A DNA stretch of 64,000 nt from Enchytraeus crypticus (GCA_905160935.1 CAJHZI010000438.1:261001-325000); one strand, 5' to 3'. Positions 43,429 to 55,475 are shown, counted from the first letter of the stretch. Notes: a model not told the origin generated them from the sequence alone. Numbers and translations are program-made.

Positions 43429-43565
43429 ACCATCTTTTCAGTCGACCCATTTATCGATGACTAATTTCATCAACGAATAAACAAAAAAATCAAAGTGTAT
43501 CAAAACGATCAATCAATCAAGAAATCAAGCTCATAAATCAAACAGTCAATCAATCAAAAATAAAC
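43151..43565. repeat. (AATC)n / (AAATC)n tract
   Basis: Over 300 bp of AATCAATCAATAAATC units. The plus-strand frame encoding NKSINKSI repeats is an artefact. Confidence 0.95.
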
Positions 43566-43829
43566 CAATCATCTTCAATGTAAGATTAATTATCAGCATT
43601 ATTTAGTCGGTTATAGTAATTTATTACATTAATATTACTAAGAACATAAGTATTAACTTTACAACTCTAACAACATCAGTACTGGTATACGTTGGCCTAA
43701 TGCACTTCATGTCAATACTAAACTAGTAAACACCAAGATTCTGTGTCGAGGTAAAACTATGCTTTACAAAGTGATATACCAAAATCAAAATATACTTTTT
43801 CTACTAGCAGAATATGAATTATTCGATAA

Positions 43830-43922
43830 TCCAATCAATCAATCAACCAATTAATCAATCAATCAATCAATCAATTAATAAGAATTTAACGTCCGGTTCC
43901 TCGCCATAAGGTATTCTTAGGG
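43830..43922 (-). mobile_element. SINE family E copy
   Basis: (AATC)n, AAGAATTTAACGTCCGG, TTCCTCGCCATAAGG. Confidence 0.7.
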
Positions 43923-44085
43923 AAATCATTTATAATTCATGCCACTTCAGATGTCTATGTAGTAATCACAACTCCTATGATTTGTACAAATAGACTTACA
44001 TGTGTACAGCATTATATCAATGGTTACAAGGCATCTAATGTTTGTATGACAATGCATGTGTAAGTAACATGTAAGTAAAGCTAAT

Positions 44086-44859
44086 TCAAACCATGGCGTG
44101 CTTGAGGATCCTCTGATAACCATGATAAGTACTGATCTCTTCCAATGTCGGCTTTCTATTTAACTTCGATTTCTCAGCCGGAGATTCTCCGCTACTTGTC
44201 ACGTTTTCATGGTCTTTCTTCCATCCCAATGAATTTTCCGGATCCTGGGAATTTCCATCGGAGTTTTCACGAGTGGGATTTGACGGAGTGCTATTTATAG
44301 AATCCTTTACAGTATCTAATATCTGAATCTCGGGATCAGCTCGTCGCTCATTGTGATCTACCTCACTATTATTGTCATTCCGATGGACTTGGGAACTCAT
44401 ATCCACGTGTCCTCCAAGTGGGATTTCTTCCTGAGGGTCTTGGTCGTGATGTGAACCTGCATCCTGTTTGCTATCAGCCGTAGGGCATGCCATGGGGCCA
44501 TCATGGGCTTGCCCACCTTCCATTAAACCTGAATGTTCATGCCCTACCCCTAAAGCGCTATGATCCATTGTTTTAAGTGTCCCTATAGGATTATTGAGGG
44601 CGTGAAATAGGGGCATAACGAGGCATAGAAAGAGGAAGACAATTGTGGATATAAGCACAGTGATAACTAGAAGAGATTTTAGGATGGATGAAGGAGGTTG
44701 GGATAAGGATTGTGAAAGGGATGTCATTTCCATTGGGCGGAGAGTACGATAGGGTTTTCTTCCATTTGAAAGTAGCTTGGAGTTATGAGAGGACAGCTCT
44801 GATTCCAAATCCACTCCAATCATTGTGGAATGTTTGCCTGAGTCAAGCTGCTGCGACAT
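44086..44859 (-). CDS. Type II single-pass membrane protein, unrecognised
   Basis: The frame has 257 codons and normal, non-repetitive composition. The N-terminal cytoplasmic part (1-58) is Ser/Leu-rich with KPYRTLRP. One membrane span (about 60-85, SILKSLLVITVLISTIVFLF) follows, then about 170 residues of polar, apparently disordered sequence rich in His, Asp and Asn, with sequons NNS, NST and NVT. It has no signal peptide and a basic residue before the span, so type II topology (C terminus outside or lumenal) is likely. The frame ends YQRILKHAMV and stop, but ATG|GTTTGA just before the stop could be a donor in phase with the candidate exon at 43079-43150. It may therefore be the first exon of a Golgi or surface protein. 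I do not recognise the family. Confidence 0.6.
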   Translation of the reverse strand: MSQQLDSGKHSTMIGVDLESELSSHNSKLLSNGRKPYRTLRPMEMTSLSQSLSQPPSSILKSLLVITVLISTIVFLFLCLVMPLFHALNNPIGTLKTMDHSALGVGHEHSGLMEGGQAHDGPMACPTADSKQDAGSHHDQDPQEEIPLGGHVDMSSQVHRNDNNSEVDHNERRADPEIQILDTVKDSINSTPSNPTRENSDGNSQDPENSLGWKKDHENVTSSGESPAEKSKLNRKPTLEEISTYHGYQRILKHAMV

Positions 44860-45488
44860 TCCAATGGATAATTAAAATATAAAGACGCTGATCTATGTCT
44901 CTAGCAGATATACTGTTGAAGTCAAACTCTTAAAGTAATTCGTCTGCAAAGGAAACGCTTCATTCACTGAACGTCGCTTGTGTTATACATGTATTTCATA
45001 ACTCTCCTACAAATAGGACCGCTACACGACTAGCCATTGGTCACCTGGTTCACACGCTTTAGTACAGAAATGTGAAGCTCATTTAGATCTAAACTCTAAG
45101 AGGCGACTAAAAGTAGCAGAGATAGATACATATTACTGTCTAATTCATTAAACAATCAAGATAATAGGGGCCTGTCGCTTATTTTAAGAAAAGCATTTAT
45201 CGGTTAAAAAGTCTAAAAACTATTTGAGTTTAAGATGTGATTCCACTGAAAATATATCAAAGTTTGGGCTAGACAAGGATTTCAGCACCGCTTACTTAGT
45301 TACTTATTGATTAGGAGTTAAAAAGCTAAAGACCTAATCGACTATTCCATTGGCTCAATATTATGTTTCTTTCTTTTACCACATTATATATCTGATTCGC
45401 CATAACTTGAAATTAGGTACTCACGTGCTAACAAAATAAGTTGTCTAATCAAAGATGTCCTCTTTAAATGAGCTTTGCGTGAGGAAAT
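44860..45488. other. Upstream of the membrane-protein frame
   Basis: AT-rich DNA and presumed 5' flank. I see no promoter motif I would trust. Confidence 0.4.
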
Positions 45489-45690
45489 AGTGACAGAGGC
45501 AGATCGAGATTAGGAATGTTAGATGATTTAAACATATCACTCATATATGGTCATGTACAGGAAAACGATAGACAGAGAAGAGTGGAGGCGTAATATGTCA
45601 TGGACCTGCCCATAGGCAGTGCACTAAGAGAGAAAGAGAGAGAGATAGATAGATAGAAAGGAAGAGAGAGAGAGAGAGAGAGTAACGTAG
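45485..45690 (+). mobile_element. LINE 3'-end fragment with (GA)n
   Basis: AGGAATGTTAGATGATTTAA, GAGTGGAGGCGTAATATG, hairpin CTGCC-CATA-GGCAG, GTGCACTAAGAGAG and a long GA tract. Confidence 0.8.
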
Positions 45691-45841
45691 ACATGCTTCA
45701 GTCAAGTAAAAATATACTTTATTATTATTGTTAATTAAATTATTGCTGAGGCAATCTATAAAAATCATTCACTTTGCAGTATACTTTGCTTTAGAAAATT
45801 AATTTAGAAAATTATGTTAATTGAAGAGGAATAAGAGTAGA

Positions 45842-45876
45842 GAATACTGAATAGAGGGCAGCTCTATTCAGTATTC
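45842..45876. repeat. Perfect 15-bp inverted repeat
   Basis: GAATACTGAATAGAG, 5-nt loop GGCAG, exact complement. Confidence 0.9.
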
Positions 45877-46504
45877 CAACGAAATATGAAGATAGTTTTA
45901 AACTCTTTATACTTGGTCATTAGGATCAGTGCTAACAGATAGTGAAAAGGAGAAATATAGTCAATTAAATTTGTTGAAAATCAATTTAGCATTTATATAG
46001 GATGTGAATGCGTGCACATTTTGCACGCATCAAGTACAAACATACCTGTTGTTATAAATTCTAATTACACAGAATTATGTAGGCCTTCGTAAGTGCTATT
46101 TTATAAGCATGAAATACTTGATATGTTTAAAACACACAATTATTTAGGAGTTCGCTAATGCCTTAGAAATATGTTCTAATTAGAATTTTAATTGGAGGAC
46201 CCAAGGAACTCATATTCACTGATACACTGCAATTATGTAACTGCTAATTATTAAATAAATGAGAGCCTTTGCGACTTGGACTAAAGTTTTTTTAAACTGC
46301 ACAAAGCTCTTGTGTAGGCCTATTGTTAAATTGGTAAGTTTTACCATAATTATAGTAGACACTGCAACGGCATTTATCATGAGACCAATTAAAGCAAATA
46401 TGTCTGCAATAACTATGTTCATGAGACTGCACTGCTATAAATATATTCAATAATAGTTCCTCGTTGAATTATTTCTTACAAATATTTACGAGTTCCATCT
46501 CTAA

Positions 46505-46665
46505 ATTCCATAGGACTCTCTCTCCCTCTCTCTTAGTGCATTGCCTACTGGCAGGTCCATGGTATATAACGCCTCCACTTTTCTCTATCATCCGCTTTCA
46601 TCTTCATTTCCACATATGAGTGGGTCTTTAAATCATCTAATATACCTAATCTAAGGTATGTCCAT
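46505..46665 (-). mobile_element. LINE 3'-end fragment with (CT)n
   Basis: CTCTCTTAGTGCATTGCCTA, CTGGCAGGTCCATGG, then the complement of the MLDDLK coding region. Confidence 0.8.
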
Positions 46666-47044
46666 AGGTCTAAGGAAAATTAAATTTAACCCTTGTTTTG
46701 AAGAATTGAATCAGTACAGAGCGAGAATTTAGCAATGATTTTGATCATCTGAATTGTGAATTCTCGAATCAAATTCTAGGGTAGTCGATATGGATTAAAC
46801 CCCAAGGTTCTTGAGGACAATTAGACCTATTATTATATCGACTCTGCATGTAAAAATGGCTATCTAAAAGCACTGACTATATATATATTCATAAAATTTG
46901 AAAATATCAATAACAGCTTAGAATCCAGAAAGTTATAAAAACACTCCGCACACATGTGCGTTGTGTTAAGTTTTGAATACAGAAGAATAAGTAATATTAA
47001 CAAATGATATTATCATTTTATATACATGTATATAGGTTTGTATT

Positions 47045-47140
47045 AATAATAATAGTAATAATAATAATAAAGGTTTAACGTCCGTTTCCTCATCCAGGGA
47101 TGATGTCAGGGACGTTTCCAACAGAACACATCCCTACAGA
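47045..47140 (-). mobile_element. SINE family A copy with (AAT)n
   Basis: AATAATAAAGGTTTAACGTC, CGTTTCCTCATCCAGG, GATGATGTCAGGGACG. Confidence 0.7.
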
Positions 47141-47314
47141 TGTGTAGTGATGTGTTATATTATACTATTATATTATATAAGTAATATAAGTAATTATATG
47201 ATTTAATTATTGATTATATAAAAACAATAGCAATGGTTATATTCATTTTGTATTTACTAGTAGCTGATTGTACTTCTGTTGTTGATCGCTTGAAATTTAA
47301 AATTAAACATACCT

Positions 47315-47402
<88 letters not shown>
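47315..47402. repeat. (CT)n-(TA)n compound microsatellite
   Basis: About 35 bp CT followed by about 48 bp TA. Confidence 0.95.
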
Positions 47403-47404
<2 letters not shown>

Positions 47405-47408
<4 letters not shown>

Positions 47409-48220
47409 TAATTACGTATATAATACACAAAAAATTGATCATCTTAAGACCGATCACTTTTTAAATTTGAAGTGAATAGCCTCCTGGGATAGGCCAAGAC
47501 ACTATGGTTCCTAGGGCACTATGGTTCCTAGGGCATTATGATTTCTAGGGCATTACGTGCTTGGCTAGTTACTTTTGCAGGTTTACAGTTTTATCTTCTG
47601 CAACTCTTCATTCAACATTCAACCATTTTAAGAGTTCATGTTTTTAAACAAATTAAAATATCCAGTTTCAAGGCAACATAGAGGCCTTGGCAATATTAAC
47701 AGATGCCAAGATTTTTTATATAATCATTTGAACTCGCTCATTAAAAGAAACGGGTCTTCTTTTAGTGATTTAGCAGAGCCTCGATCTGACGCCAAATATT
47801 TTAAATCTTAGAATCTTCATAGTCCAAGTGTATTTTAAGTTTTATATAAACCAAGCCCTGCTTGATCCACTAGTTTTTCTACTAGACAAACGAGGAAGAA
47901 TACGAAGATCATGCACATAAATTCTCCACAGGTTTAATGTGTGATAATTTAATATTAAATTTAGCAGAAAATTGTCCAGGAAAATAAAAACACACAGGGC
48001 TGTCTCGGCAGAAATGACAGCAACTCAACGGAAGCCCTGTACCGGACATCAATTCTAATAATGCTTAGAGACTGGAGTCGCTATACCTGGATGAAATAGA
48101 AATCTACTCCTCCTCATTCTGGAGCTGAACCTGCCCCCATCCGCTACTAAATCACTCATTACTGGCTGAGTCACGGCCTCTAATTGCTGGGCAAGGTTAC
48201 AGACTTCATGGTTTTCTTTA
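47405..48220. other. Non-coding stretch
   Basis: Unique DNA with a small repeat of CTAGGGCACTATGGTTC type near 47500-47560. No gene is seen. Confidence 0.5.
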
Positions 48221-48221
48221 T

Positions 48222-48842
48222 GACTAGTTCCTGTTAGCCCTAGATTATGTTAGCCCTAAATTTTGTTAGCCCTAGATTCTGTTAGCCCTAGATTCTGTTA
48301 GTCCTAGATTTTGTTAGCCCTAGATTTTGTTAGCCCTAGATTCTGTTAGCCCTAGATTCTGTTAGCCCTAGATTTTGTTAACCCTAGATTTTGTTCGCCC
48401 TCGATTTTGTTAGCCCTAGATTTTGTTAGCCCTAGATTCTGTTAGCCCTAGATTCTGTTAGCCCTAGATTTTGTTAACCCTAGATTTATTTTGTTAGCCC
48501 TAGATTCTGTTAGCCCTAGATTTTGTTCGCCCTCGATTTTGTTAGCCCTAGATTTTGTTAGCCCTAGATTCTGTTAGCCCTAGATTCTGTTAGCCCTAGA
48601 TTTTGTTAGCCCTAGATTCTGTTAGCCCTAGATTTTGTTAGACCTAGATTTTGTTAGCCCTAGATTTTATTAGCCCTAGATTTTGTTAGCCCTAGATTCT
48701 GTTAGCCCTAGATTTTGTTAGCCCTCGATTTTGTTAGCCCTAGATTTTGTTAGCCCTAGATTCTGTTAGCCCTAGATTCGTTAGACCTAGATTTTGTTAG
48801 CCCTAGATTTTGTTAGTCCTAGATTTTGTTAGCCCTAGATTG
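48222..48842. repeat. 16-bp minisatellite (TTAGCCCTAGATT)
   Basis: About 38 units of TTAGCCCTAGATTTTG or TTAGCCCTAGATTCTG. The CCCTAG block resembles, but is not, the telomeric CCCTAA repeat. TTTTG and TTCTG variants are mixed along the array, which suggests multi-unit duplication. Confidence 0.95.
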
Positions 48843-48914
48843 ACTTATTGTTTTTTTAGCGTGCCTAGATAAAAAGAATAAGGGGTATTCCTAAAGATTA
48901 AACAGCGCATAGCA

Positions 48915-49035
48915 ATATTTAACGTCGGTGTCCTGTTTCTAACTTATGTCAGTGACGAGGGATCACTGGATTTGAAACCTGCGCCTACTGATTTAAAGTT
49001 GAACAAATTACGGCTATGCTGCTGATTCAACCATT
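48915..49035 (-). mobile_element. SINE family B-related copy
   Basis: TTTAACGTCGGTGTCCTG, ATGTCAGTGACGAGGG, ACTGGATTTGAAACCTGC. Confidence 0.55.
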
Positions 49036-49289
49036 CAATTTTCACACTAATGAATATTGAAGATTTTCAAGGGCTTATGTTCCTTAAACTGGGTCTAATT
49101 AACGAAGAATAATGATTTAGTGACTGATTATGATTGACCGAATCTTAATGAGAGAACCATTCATGCCGCAACTAAATAGGCACATGTGTACATCTGCAGA
49201 TATTGCTGTTTGTACTCTATACAACTTAATATATTTTATAATATTTACTCTATTTATTCCCGACCCTATAGTTAGGCTTTATTTAAGGG

Positions 49290-49360
49290 AAGATGGCGAT
49301 GATGATGATGATGATGGTGATGGTAGTGATGATGATGAAGATCATGATGTATATAATTTA

Positions 49361-49399
<39 letters not shown>

Positions 49400-49425
49400 C
49401 ATACTTATGCAGATATATAGACGTT

Positions 49426-49478
<53 letters not shown>

Positions 49479-49535
49479 CTATTATATATATATATATACA
49501 TAATATATATGTATGTATATATATATATATTTATG
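49290..49535. repeat. (GAT)n and (TA)n microsatellites
   Basis: GATGATGATG at 49294-49345 followed by several TA tracts. Confidence 0.9.
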
Positions 49536-49734
49536 TCAAAGAGCGTTAGTTAAGGGATAATTTATATGTCCGTTCAAGTACTACTTTAATATTTTATAAA
49601 AGGCACAAAAGTATTATATCTAAAGATAAACATACTGATTCCATTATCACAGAAATTCCATCAATAATCCTTAATGCGGCCATTATCTTTTATAAATTTC
49701 TATTTTGTGAAATATATATTCGATTTATCAAATG

Positions 49735-49902
49735 ACTTCACATAGGCCTACTCATATGCTGATTCTTTTTCGCTCACTACTTTGGACTGATTATCTGGAA
49801 TTGGAATTTTCGCCGTATTTGGACCTTCTTTTTGCTCGCCGGCTTGATTTTGTCTCAGTAGTGCTCGGTGTTGCCATTGATGACTGTAGCACTCTAATTG
49901 TT

Positions 49903-49935
<33 letters not shown>
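49735..49935 (+). mobile_element. LINE family D 3' end with (ATT)n
   Basis: TACTTTGGACTGATTATCTG, GCCGGCTTGATTTTGTCTC, AGTGCTCGG...AGCACTC pairing, then (TTA)n. Confidence 0.75.
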
Positions 49936-51289
49936 AGATGTCTAATTCGGTCCCAACCTAGCAGATCGGGAAAACCAGGAACTAGCTTGGTAGAGGAAGA
50001 CCTAAAACTTTTGAGGAAGCCCTAGAACTACCTGGAAAGAGAACTCTTGAGGAAGACCTAGACATACCAGGAAAGAGAAATTTTGATTCAGGCTAGTGAT
50101 CTAAAGGTATTGTCAGATGACAGAGACGCAGTGGCAAGCTGAAGAGTACGATAGTCGAAATATATTAATAGAATTATTAAATATTAATCACTCAATTTTA
50201 CTACATTAAGCATTTGAAGCTACTTTACATTTATTTTTATTTTACACGCTATTTTACACATTTCTGCGATAAATAATGAAAAGATCGCATAGCTAATATT
50301 CTGTCTAAAATAGTTCTAGAAATAGGATAGCTATAGCAATAGCTATAGAAATACAATAGCTATGGAAATAGTTAGGCCTCTAGAAGTAGGATAGCCATAG
50401 AAATTGTTCTAGAAATAGTTATGATTTAACGTTGATGTCAATATACAAGAAAAGTATGATACGGAGAACGTCTGAATGATCTCAACTAATATTGACTGGC
50501 TAATGTGTAATCCATTCCTATTAACTAATAAATACTGATCTTTGAAAACGGATAAAAAGTAGACTCAAATAACTTTGAAAATAAATGTATTACGTAGGCC
50601 TATATACATATATGTACGTAAATAACTGTCAGAAACTCTACATTATAATAATATCAAGAGTCTTAGTCAGGTGTGCAGTCTTGAGATAAGATACCGCGCT
50701 CTGTGCTGGGTACATGTAAGTTAAAGTTCAAGTACCGGCCTCGACCAATGAAAAGTCAGTAGTATCTCTCTAGCCACTGTTTGGCTAATTCTTGGTGATA
50801 GCTAAGAGCTCATAAACACTGAAAGAATAGCCGATATTCTGCGTTAACTATCCTAGCCTGAATATTGTCAGCAGAAGAAAACCTAGCAGTCGGCCGAATT
50901 TTACAGCTAATTTAAAGAATCTCGGTCATACTCGTTGAAATTCGTAACTGAGTCAACAGACAAGTGAAGTCTAAGCGAAGGTTGAACGAGTGCAACATGG
51001 GCTTAATAATAAGAAGAAGACTGTCCTAGGCCTGTATCACAATAATTGCCTGCAACAATGCATACTTTTTCTTAGATACATTTTATGTAATCTTACTAAC
51101 GGATTGGACTGTTATTGATCTCGTTTTCTTTTCAGATTATTCATTTTTAAATGCGTCCTGATTGTATAGAACTGAGTTTAGTACCAAATGAGCTGACCAT
51201 ATAATTTAAAACTTTCCTATAAGAAAGCAGGTACTAAATCTTAATTGTACATGTGTTGTGTGAATTGTGATGCATTGGATCAATATGTA
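49936..51289. other. Non-coding stretch with short local repeats
   Basis: Local repeats of GAGGAAGACCTAGA type (49995-50075) and of AATAGCTATAGAAATA type (about 50290-50420). A possible tRNA-like relic is near 50660-50750. No gene is seen. Confidence 0.45.
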
Positions 51290-51485
51290 AAAGTAAGCAC
51301 GCATTATAGTGAAATGATCAACTATGTTGATATCTATCAATTTAAATACATATATTTAAACCGTTAGGCAATTTAGTTCATTTTCCATGTAACCAGTCCT
51401 GAGAATGTCCGAGATTTTACTCTAAGATCAGCGCGGCTGGGATTCGAACCCACGAGGGTTCAATTCACTTCAGGATCAGATTCAG
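51290..51485 (-). mobile_element. SINE family C copy
   Basis: GCACGCATTATAGTGAAATG, GGGATTCGAACCCACGAGGG. Confidence 0.75.
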
Positions 51486-51569
51486 ATGTAAAAGAGTTGT
51501 TTGATGACTTTGATGACTAACAATAAATATATATACCACTAATAAATTTCTATAATACTAATCAATAAA

Positions 51570-51635
51570 TAATATTAAATAAAGGTTTAACGTCCGCTTC
51601 CTCATACAATGATGATGTCAGGGACGTCATCTACA
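51570..51635 (-). mobile_element. SINE family A fragment
   Basis: AATAAAGGTTTAACGTCCGC, then GATGATGTCAGGGACGTC. Confidence 0.65.
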
Positions 51636-51950
51636 TATATAGCACTTATAAGCGTATATATTTCAAATAAACATATATACTTCAAATAATTATATATAGG
51701 CCTACTTCAAATAAATATAGATATACCACTAATATACATAAATACTACTAATAAACATTATATAATACTAATAAACATATGTACTTCAAATAAACACACG
51801 TTTACTACGTCTCTTTCGTATCAGAAAACTTCTGCAATAGATCAGTCAGACAGGATTTCAATAGCTGGACTTAGCTCATATTATCAGGCAATCTCGCTGT
51901 CAATTAGACCATCTAACAAATGAATATCTAAGTTATCTTTCATTTTTGAC

Positions 51951-52002
51951 ATACATTTGTATATTTGTATATACATTTGTATATACAAATATACAAATGT
52001 AT
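51951..52002. repeat. Perfect 24-bp inverted repeat, 4-nt loop
   Basis: The left arm 51951-51974 pairs exactly with 51979-52002; the loop is ATTT. The arm begins ATACATTTGTATATTTG. Confidence 0.95.
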
Positions 52003-52604
52003 ATACGGACTTGAATAACTCCGGTTCCCTTAAAACTATTCTTACAAAATTTGGTCAGCTTGTGGCTAAATTCCACCGCAAGAGAACTTGAAAATTTCAA
52101 AGCCAAATATCAATAGTTGGCTAAGCTACCGTAACTGTGCTAGGGGAATATTTTTTAATGCGCATCCTGTATAGTGGTTAAGTCCCAAGGCCGATTTCTA
52201 AGCTGATGAAATGGATTTTAAACCGAACGTGAAGATTTAATTCCTTTAGTTATCCACTAAAACCATCGAATCCTTTCCATTTATAAAACCATCTAATCTT
52301 ATTTGGATCTGTTTCCTTATCAACTTGTAGTCATGTGTACCTTAAGTTAAGCACAGTAATGCACTGTCAAAAATCTGTGACATGTAACTAGGTAACAATA
52401 GAGCTAATGCTATAATGATCGACTAGAAAAATGAAATATTCCTTTAAGGCTTTTAATTTAATCTTATTTTCTTCGATAAAATTTCTTGTAAACCTTTCAA
52501 CTGCTCTAAACCTATTCTGCATGAGCATAGGAATTCGAGAGATACTTTGGAGGTTGATTTGTGTGAATGGGCCCTTAAATGAATGAGAAATCCTGAATGA
52601 GAAT

Positions 52605-52945
52605 GAACTGAATGAATTAAATGACAGATCCGGAGGTGAATTTGAATCCCTCGTGAGTTCGAATCCCATCAGCGCTGCTCTGAGTAAAATATCGGACATT
52701 CAGTGGACTGGTTACACGGAAAATGGTTTAAATTGCCTAACGTTTAAAACATGTGGTGATAAAAATTGATAGATATCAACATAGTTGATCATGTTACCAT
52801 ATTGCGTGTTTAGTTTACTTAAATTGAAATTTGACGTAGAAATGTCAGTGTATTTAACATGTAGTTTCAATTATAATTCTTTATACATCTACTTCTTCTT
52901 ACATTCGGCGTCCCTGACATCATCCTTGGATGAGGAAAATATTAT
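52605..52945 (+). mobile_element. SINE family C copy and family A relic
   Basis: The family C copy spans 52605-52812 (B-box region GAGTTCGAATCCC, tail TATTGCGTGTT). A family A core relic (GGCGTCCCTGACATCATCC) lies at 52908-52940. Confidence 0.65.
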
Positions 52946-53441
52946 TATTGCATGTGATAGCAATGTGACTTATTTTCTATCTTATTTTTATACCTTAGTG
53001 ATATAACCCGAATGTTATTTGATTTAGTATCTTAGTATTCTCTCCCACAGGCCTAATTCTCAGAAACTAATATAATATACTGTATAGTTGATAAGAATAT
53101 TCCTTACACAATACATTTGTTGTTGGTCCAATCTGTTTATTTTTAAGTTATTTAAATGGTGAAAGTTTACGTGAATTTACTTTATTAATATTGTATGATT
53201 CTGTTCGTCTGATTACTCTGGATAAATAGGTGTTCAACTAGATAGAGTGCTTCTCGTTCTCTTTAATGACCTATTGTTTCTGTCTCAGCTTAATTTGTTT
53301 GATTGATGCTATTTTTCCCTTTTTCAAATTTTCTTTAGTGTTATTTTGCTTTCTATTTAATCTGACTAATTCCGTGAGCTTGTTTTCATTTTGCATTTTT
53401 TTATGGTACATACTGTGTTTTGATCTAATAAACATATTTTT

Positions 53442-53475
<34 letters not shown>

Positions 53476-53999
53476 AGTATGTCTTGCTTTCCAGGTTTTC
53501 TCTAAGCGCTTAACCGATGGATAAAAAAAACGAATAACAACATTTACGTAGCACTGAACGTGGGCTGAGTGACTGTATAGTATGTAGGAATTGAAGGGAC
53601 ATGATGCTTGACTCTAAGCTGATCAATCTCTTAAATCGTTCCTCTATTTTGCCTACATTAGCGTCATCTGCGACGACTAATAGCATCAAGTGAATCCTAA
53701 CGTAAACAGAGTAATTTATGCCAGAATCACAAACACGAAGATCGATGCCATAATAATGCATTTAATTGAAGCCCTACGACGTTGAATTTTCAGTTGAAAT
53801 CTGAAAGAACCGCGGGCTTGCTTCTGTGTACATGTAAAAGAAATGAATGTCCGCATGATTCGGAGCACAGATCGCCAGCTAACGTTATGAATATGAAAAT
53901 AGATTTCAAACAAAACAGTACCACAATAAAATTTCTAAAATTTCATTCTAACTGGATCGTCTGTTTTATGCATATGCCTTCACTATAGCATAAAATATA
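52946..53999. other. Non-coding stretch with (CT)n
   Basis: A (CT)n run at 53440-53475. Small open frames here have no recognisable features. Confidence 0.5.
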
Positions 54000-54255
54000 G
54001 AATGTCTCAATAGCGCAATGGTTAAGAGTGTATATAACGTCATGAAGTTTTAAATGACTGACCCTGAGGTGAATCGAACGCTCGTGGGTTCGAATCCCAG
54101 CCGCGCTGATCTGAGAGTAAAATCTCGGATATTCACTGGACTGACTACACGGAAAATGGACAAAATTGCCTAACGGATATAACATGTGGTATTAAAAGTG
54201 ATAGATATCAACATAGTTGATCATTTCACTATAATGCGTGTTATTATTATTGTTA
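54000..54255 (+). mobile_element. SINE family C, fullest copy
   Basis: Begins GAATGTCTCAATAGCG with A box TAGCGCAATGG (about 54011-54021) and perfect B box GGTTCGAATCC (about 54087-54097). The spacing is of tRNA-Ser/Leu type. The body has CTGATCTGAGAGTAAAATC and GGAAAATGGACAAAATTGCC. The 3' hairpin is ATCAAC-ATA-GTTGAT, then ATTTCACTATAATGCGTG and (TTA)n. It is about 250 bp and serves as the reference copy for this family. Confidence 0.8.
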
Positions 54256-54649
54256 TAGCCTAGGCCCTATATAGTACATAGCTATTTGGTTGAACTAAAA
54301 CTAAATCATGTACTATCAAACTGAATCTCTGTCCTCGAATTTTAAATTCATTTTTTTGTAATTTCTCTGAGCGTGGAGTGTTCCTCGCGGAAAAGTTTAC
54401 ATATATCTTATAATACCGTCTATAATACAATACTGAATAATATATAATCATATGCGAAGCAGCGTATGACTAATCAAAGTAGCCATGTGGGATGTGTTTG
54501 ACCAATTTATTAAGATTTATTATTTTTATTTTCACAAGTGACTTTGTTCTATCTTTCCTTTCCTTCACTCTGCCGACATATTCCTGCCCCTTTCAGTTAC
54601 AACAGCACTCCTTTGACCAACAAGATTATCAAAAACAATGGTAAAGCTA

Positions 54650-54910
54650 AAAATCTAATGTAAAGCTAATTTTAACGTCAGTTTTCTCACTCGAAAGCGA
54701 TGTCAGTGACGGGCGAGCCCAGGATTTGAACTCCGCACATAGTGATTCGTGGTCGAATATTTTAACGACATCGCCACTGGCCCCAGCCAATGTTTGTAGC
54801 AAGCCAGTGGCCTGGTCGGCTATATATCCGACTGTAGATCAATAGAAGCAGGGTTCAAATCCATGCAGAGCCCGCTCAGTCAATGATATGCTTTCGAGAC
54901 AGTGCACAAT
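54650..54910 (-). mobile_element. SINE family B copy plus opposing B-like copy
   Basis: 54650-54790 (-) is a nearly complete family B copy (TTAACGTCAGTTTTCTCAC, GTGACGGGCGAGCCCAGG, ATTTGAAC, GCCACTGGCCCCAGCC). A second, diverged head faces it at 54800-54910 (+) with GGGTTCAAATCC. Confidence 0.7.
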
Positions 54911-55088
54911 AGGCTGGCTTAACTTTTGGTTTCACCTGTATGTTTTATTCCCCTCATCTACATTAGTCTCCATTAAAAACACAGGCAATTCTAGGCTGAT
55001 CTGTATCTTTGTGCCATGGTTTAAGCAATATAATAGCAAGACAAATGGTTATCTACACGTGCGGGCACTGTAAATGTTCTACATGTAG

Positions 55089-55305
55089 AAATGATGCTAA
55101 ATGTGGGTGAAGGACATGATAACCATGAACATGATAAGTCCATGGTTTGCACGGACTTATTAAAACTAATGCGAGAGATAAGAAACGGCGACAGTTTTGC
55201 TGGAGATCCGGGCGTGGGACAAGCTGTGAGCGAAGTACGAGTCCATCTATTAGAAAATGAATCTCTATTTTTTCTTCTAATTCCTACTTATTTGATCCGG
55301 TTACA
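55089..55305 (+). CDS. Weak candidate exon
   Basis: CATGTAG|AA acceptor-like site, then an open frame through ATGATGCTAAATG with TDLLKLMREIRNGDSFAG and VSEVRVHLLENESLFFLL, and a strong donor TTACA|GTAAGT. Composition looks protein-like, and the frame closes with TAA only inside the donor. The acceptor has a poor pyrimidine tract and no partner exon is identified. It could be a chance frame. Confidence 0.25.
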
Positions 55306-55339
55306 GTAAGTCGCGTATACATGCTTTTGTCATCTTTAA

Positions 55340-55431
55340 GATCTATTATTTCTCGTTCTCTCACTCCCTCTCTCCCTCTCCTTCTCTCACTCTCTCTCAG
55401 TCTCTCTATCTCTCTCCATCAATCTCTCCTT

Positions 55432-55473
<42 letters not shown>

Positions 55474-55475
55474 GC
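55340..55475. repeat. (CT)n microsatellite
   Basis: Pyrimidine tract with a pure CT run at its right end. Confidence 0.9.
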
